Under the pieces are notes generated by a model. The model made no database searches, was not told the DNA's origin, and saw nothing but the letters and a program-made list of their open reading frames with translations. Made by a program: the position numbers and the translations under genes. DNA of 7,642 nt. Source: Chloroflexota bacterium. GTDB lineage: Bacteria > Chloroflexota > Dehalococcoidia > UBA3495. The stretch covers positions 1 to 7,642 of the forward strand of contig JACZXN010000069.1 in NCBI GenBank assembly GCA_022571575.1, in the 5' to 3' direction. Shown one piece after another: positions 5,247-7,642 of this stretch. Each line of letters starts with the position of its first letter. The first letter of the stretch is position 1.

Positions 5247-6746
5247 GTGAATAGTCTCACCGAAAATCTGGTCCTGCTGACGCCGGAGTTCGCTCTGGCG
5301 GGACTGGCGTTTCTGGTCTTTGCGGTGGACCTGTTCCTTCCCGAAGACCGCAAGGGGTACCTGGCTTGGGTTTCCATCGCCGGTCTTCTGGCCCTGATCG
5401 TAGTGTCGCTGGTCATGCTGTGGGGCGAGGAAGAGAGCCTCTACGACGGTCTGTTGGCGGTGGACGATTTCTCCCTCTTCTTCAAGGTCTTTTTCATGGG
5501 GATGGGCGTGTTCATCATCCTCAGTTCCATGGACTTCGTTAAGAGCCGGCTGGAGCACCAGGGCGAATTCTACGGCCTGATCCTGCTCTCCATCCTGGGC
5601 ATGAACATGATGGCCCAGTCCCGGGAACTGCTTACGGCCTACATCGCCCTGGAACTGCTCAGCTTCTGCCTCTACGTGTTGGTGGCATACTCCAAGGACG
5701 ACGCCAAGTCCAACGAGAGCGCCCTCAAGTACATCATCGTCGGCGCGGTGTCTTCGGCCATTCTCCTCTACGGCGTGAGCATGGTCTACAGCACCCTGGG
5801 CGTCACCAAGTTCGAAGACATCGCCGCCGGACTGGCGGTGGCGGCCGAGGTGAGCCCGGCGCTCTGGGTCGGCGTGGGCCTGATACTGGTCGGGCTCATG
5901 TTCAAGGTTTCCGTCGTGCCCTTCCACATGTGGGCCCCCGATGTCTACGAAGGCGCGCCCTATCCGGTGACGGCCTACCTGGCCATCGGCTCCAAGGCGG
6001 CGGCGTTCGCCCTGATATTGCGCCTGACCGCGGAGGGGTTTGTGCCGGCGGCCGACCGCTGGGAGCAGTGGCAATTGGTCCTGGCGGTATTCGCCGGCAT
6101 CACCATGCTGGTGGGCAACCTGGTGGCCCTGGCCCAGCAGAACCTGAAACGGCTGATGGCCTATTCCAGCATCGGGCACGCCGGTTTCATCCTGGCCGGC
6201 ATCGCCGCGCTGTCTTTGGACTCGGACCTGGCCACCACCGGTGTGATGTTCTATCTGGTGGGCTATTCCATCACCAACCTGGTGGTGTTCGCGGCCATCA
6301 TCTCCTTCTTCAACATGACTGGCAAAGAGATGATTTCCGACCTGCGCGGCCTGGCGGACCACCAGCCCTTCCTGGCGGCGGCGCTGGCCATGGGCCTGTT
6401 CTCCCTGGCGGGACTGCCCATCTTCGCCGGGTTCACCATGAAATTCTATCTCTTCACCGCCGTGGCCACGGAGGGATTTCTCTGGCTGGCCGGGTTGGCG
6501 ATCTTCAGCAGCCTGATCTCCCTGTACTACTACCTGCAGGTCCTGCGCCAGGTGTACATCGAGCCCGCTCCGGCCGGAGACGGCGGTGGCGACCTGCTGG
6601 AAGAATACCCGGCGTTGACGAAACGGCCTTCTCTGCCCATGCTGGCGGTGCTGGGTCCCGGCTTGGTCGCCATCCTCTGGCTGGGCGTCTATCCCCGGCC
6701 CTTGATCGAAGCCATCGAGGCTGCCGGCCGCGCCGTCATGCCCTGA
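5247..6746 (+). CDS. nuoN: NADH-quinone oxidoreductase subunit N
   Basis: NuoN (ND2) is the proximal antiporter-like proton pump of complex I. The 499-residue product has full bacterial length. Key residues are intact: E136 in YIALELLSFCLYVLVAY, K220 in LMFKVSVVPFHMWAPDVYEGAP, K250 in IGSKAAAFALILR and K399 in PIFAGFTMKFYLF. The segment AQQNLKRLMAYSSIGHAGFIL (297-317) is also characteristic. The usual PTPVTA is PYPVTA here (238-243), a mild change. The start is GTG 5247, six bases after the nuoM stop, with GGGAG (5231-5235) as a somewhat distant ribosome-binding site; coupling to nuoM is likely. It is the last nuo gene. A small CCGGC/GCCGG hairpin without a T tract follows its stop codon. Confidence 0.97.
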   Translation: MNSLTENLVLLTPEFALAGLAFLVFAVDLFLPEDRKGYLAWVSIAGLLALIVVSLVMLWGEEESLYDGLLAVDDFSLFFKVFFMGMGVFIILSSMDFVKSRLEHQGEFYGLILLSILGMNMMAQSRELLTAYIALELLSFCLYVLVAYSKDDAKSNESALKYIIVGAVSSAILLYGVSMVYSTLGVTKFEDIAAGLAVAAEVSPALWVGVGLILVGLMFKVSVVPFHMWAPDVYEGAPYPVTAYLAIGSKAAAFALILRLTAEGFVPAADRWEQWQLVLAVFAGITMLVGNLVALAQQNLKRLMAYSSIGHAGFILAGIAALSLDSDLATTGVMFYLVGYSITNLVVFAAIISFFNMTGKEMISDLRGLADHQPFLAAALAMGLFSLAGLPIFAGFTMKFYLFTAVATEGFLWLAGLAIFSSLISLYYYLQVLRQVYIEPAPAGDGGGDLLEEYPALTKRPSLPMLAVLGPGLVAILWLGVYPRPLIEAIEAAGRAVMP

Positions 6747-6823
6747 CCGGCAATGCCGGCCTCGAACCAGGCACGGTGACTGAGGGCAAGATGAGGGCCA
6801 ACTGGGGGCCAATGGAAGCGTTC

Positions 6824-6832
6824 TGATATAAT
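6824..6832 (+). promoter_or_regulatory. Extended -10 promoter for the downstream nucleotide-binding protein gene
   Basis: The sequence TGATATAAT is a perfect extended -10 (TGn plus TATAAT), striking in this GC-rich DNA. No good -35 is seen at the proper distance, which extended -10 promoters can tolerate. Transcription would start near 6839, giving a leader of about 58 bases before ATG 6897. It would let this gene, and perhaps eno, be expressed apart from nuo. Confidence 0.6.
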
Positions 6833-6873
6833 CAGAGACTCCCTCACGGAGCCCATTCGGCAGGAGCAATCAT

Positions 6874-6886
6874 CCTTTTTCAAAGG
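6874..6886 (+). promoter_or_regulatory. Small hairpin covering the ribosome-binding site of the 6897 gene
   Basis: CCTTT (6874-6878) pairs with AAAGG (6882-6886) around loop TTC. AAAGG lies ten bases before ATG 6897 and is the best local ribosome-binding site, so the fold would hide it. The stem is AT-rich and weak, so any effect would be modest or temperature dependent. Confidence 0.3.
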
Positions 6887-6896
6887 CTAGTTTTAG

Positions 6897-7391
6897 ATGA
6901 TAATTTCAGTGATCGGCAGCAGTAACCCGGCCACCCGGGAGCACGTGGAACTGGCGGAAGAAGTGGGCCGTGAGTTGGCCCGCAGAGACATAATGGTCGT
7001 CTGCGGCGGCCTCAGCGGGATCATGGAGGCCGTCTGCCGGGGGGCCAAGGCCGAGGGCGGCACCACCATCGGCATCCTGCCGGGCCGGGCCGCGGCCGAA
7101 GCCAACAGCTACGTGGACATCCCCATCGTCACCAGCATGGGCTACTCCCGGAACGTGATCGTGGTCCACACCGGCGAGGCCGTGATCGCCGTCGGCGGGG
7201 CCTTCGGCACCCTCTCGGAGATCGGCCACGCCCTCGGTGACGGCATCCCGGTGGTCGGCCTAAAGACCTGGCCCCTGACCACCAACGGCGACGGCGTGGA
7301 CATGGACGGCGTCATCATCCAGGCCGACAACCCCGCGGACGCGGTGGAAAAGGCCGTGGCCGCCGTGGCCGCAAGCAATCACCATCGTTAG
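6897..7391 (+). CDS. TIGR00725-type Rossmann-fold nucleotide-binding protein (SLOG/LOG-like)
   Basis: The 164-residue protein belongs, by motif recognition, to the small SLOG/LOG-related family often annotated TIGR00725. The N-terminal strand IISVIGSS (2-9) begins the Rossmann fold. The glycine-rich CGGLSGIMEAVCRGAKAEGG lies at 36-55, R85 and N86 follow SMGYS, and GGAFGTLSEI (100-109) corresponds to the PGGxGTxxE motif with E108. LOG proteins cleave nucleoside 5'-monophosphates and related SLOG proteins bind nucleotide ligands, but the exact substrate of this branch is not established to my knowledge. It is likely cytoplasmic, with no membrane segment. It has its own promoter 65 bases upstream, so its place behind nuoN need not mean a shared function. 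The C-terminus (150-160) is an Ala-rich helix. Stop TAG is at 7389-7391. Confidence 0.85.
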   Translation: MIISVIGSSNPATREHVELAEEVGRELARRDIMVVCGGLSGIMEAVCRGAKAEGGTTIGILPGRAAAEANSYVDIPIVTSMGYSRNVIVVHTGEAVIAVGGAFGTLSEIGHALGDGIPVVGLKTWPLTTNGDGVDMDGVIIQADNPADAVEKAVAAVAASNHHR

Positions 7392-7406
7392 GTCCATCGT
7401 TAGGGT
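7382..7406 (+). repeat. Short tandem duplication over the stop codon
   Basis: CCATCGTTAGGT (7382-7393) is followed directly by CCATCGTTAGGGT (7394-7406), with one extra G in the second unit. The first copy contains the TAG stop of the upstream gene. It looks like a local slippage duplication. The rest of the 61-base gap before eno shows only an 8-bp palindrome, CGTTAACG (7411-7418), and no clear terminator or promoter. Confidence 0.7.
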
Positions 7407-7416
7407 CCGGCGTTAA

Positions 7417-7642
<226 letters not shown>

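Noticed and set aside
6747..6759. CCGGC-AAT-GCCGG hairpin after nuoN as a terminator
   Set aside because: The stem is five pairs with a three-base loop and no T run follows, so it is too weak to call.
3501..6869. A 1122-codon open frame on the minus strand across nuoM and nuoN
   Set aside because: It lies opposite two clearly conserved membrane proteins. Its composition (Gln, His, Gly, Asp rich) is what antisense reading of GC-rich hydrophobic codons gives, with no recognisable domain.
6862..6880. AGGA/TCCT with a T run (6876-6880) as a terminator before the SLOG-type gene
   Set aside because: A four-pair stem is too short, and it lies in the leader downstream of the likely promoter.

Overview
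The window is a GC-rich bacterial segment. It carries the distal part of a respiratory complex I (nuo) operon, all on the + strand, followed by a Rossmann-fold nucleotide-binding protein gene and the start of enolase. Third codon positions are mostly G or C. The organism cannot be named from the sequence alone. The NuoM variant, the small Cys-rich gene inside nuo and the REP-like repeats would fit an uncultured Chloroflexota (Dehalococcoidia-like) genome, but that is inference.

Layout: the last ~66 codons of nuoI (to 200); a small basic protein with two HPxxCTCxxC motifs (231-494); a 174-bp gap holding a strong hairpin (524-551) and a 13-codon mini-ORF with a good ribosome-binding site (627-668), whose TAG abuts the nuoJ start; nuoJ (669-1154); nuoK (1158-1478); nuoL (1540-3459); a 266-bp gap with three copies of a 26-bp REP-like repeat (3534-3688); nuoM (3726-5240); nuoN (5247-6746); a 150-bp gap with a near-ideal extended -10 promoter; a TIGR00725/SLOG-type gene (6897-7391); and the first 63 codons of eno (7453 onward, cut by the window end).

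NuoI carries electrons through the peripheral arm. NuoJ and NuoK form part of the membrane link to it, and NuoL, NuoM and NuoN are the three antiporter-like proton-pumping subunits. NuoL and NuoN keep the known channel Glu and Lys residues. NuoM has Leu where the central TM8 Lys is expected, which is the most notable protein-level feature.

The other unusual theme is in the junctions. nuoJ is preceded by a mini-ORF ending in TAGATG. nuoL is preceded by a mini-ORF ending in TGATG. The nuoL-nuoM gap is one continuous open frame from the nuoL stop to the nuoM start, despite the repeats. These suggest translational coupling along the operon, but this is unproven.
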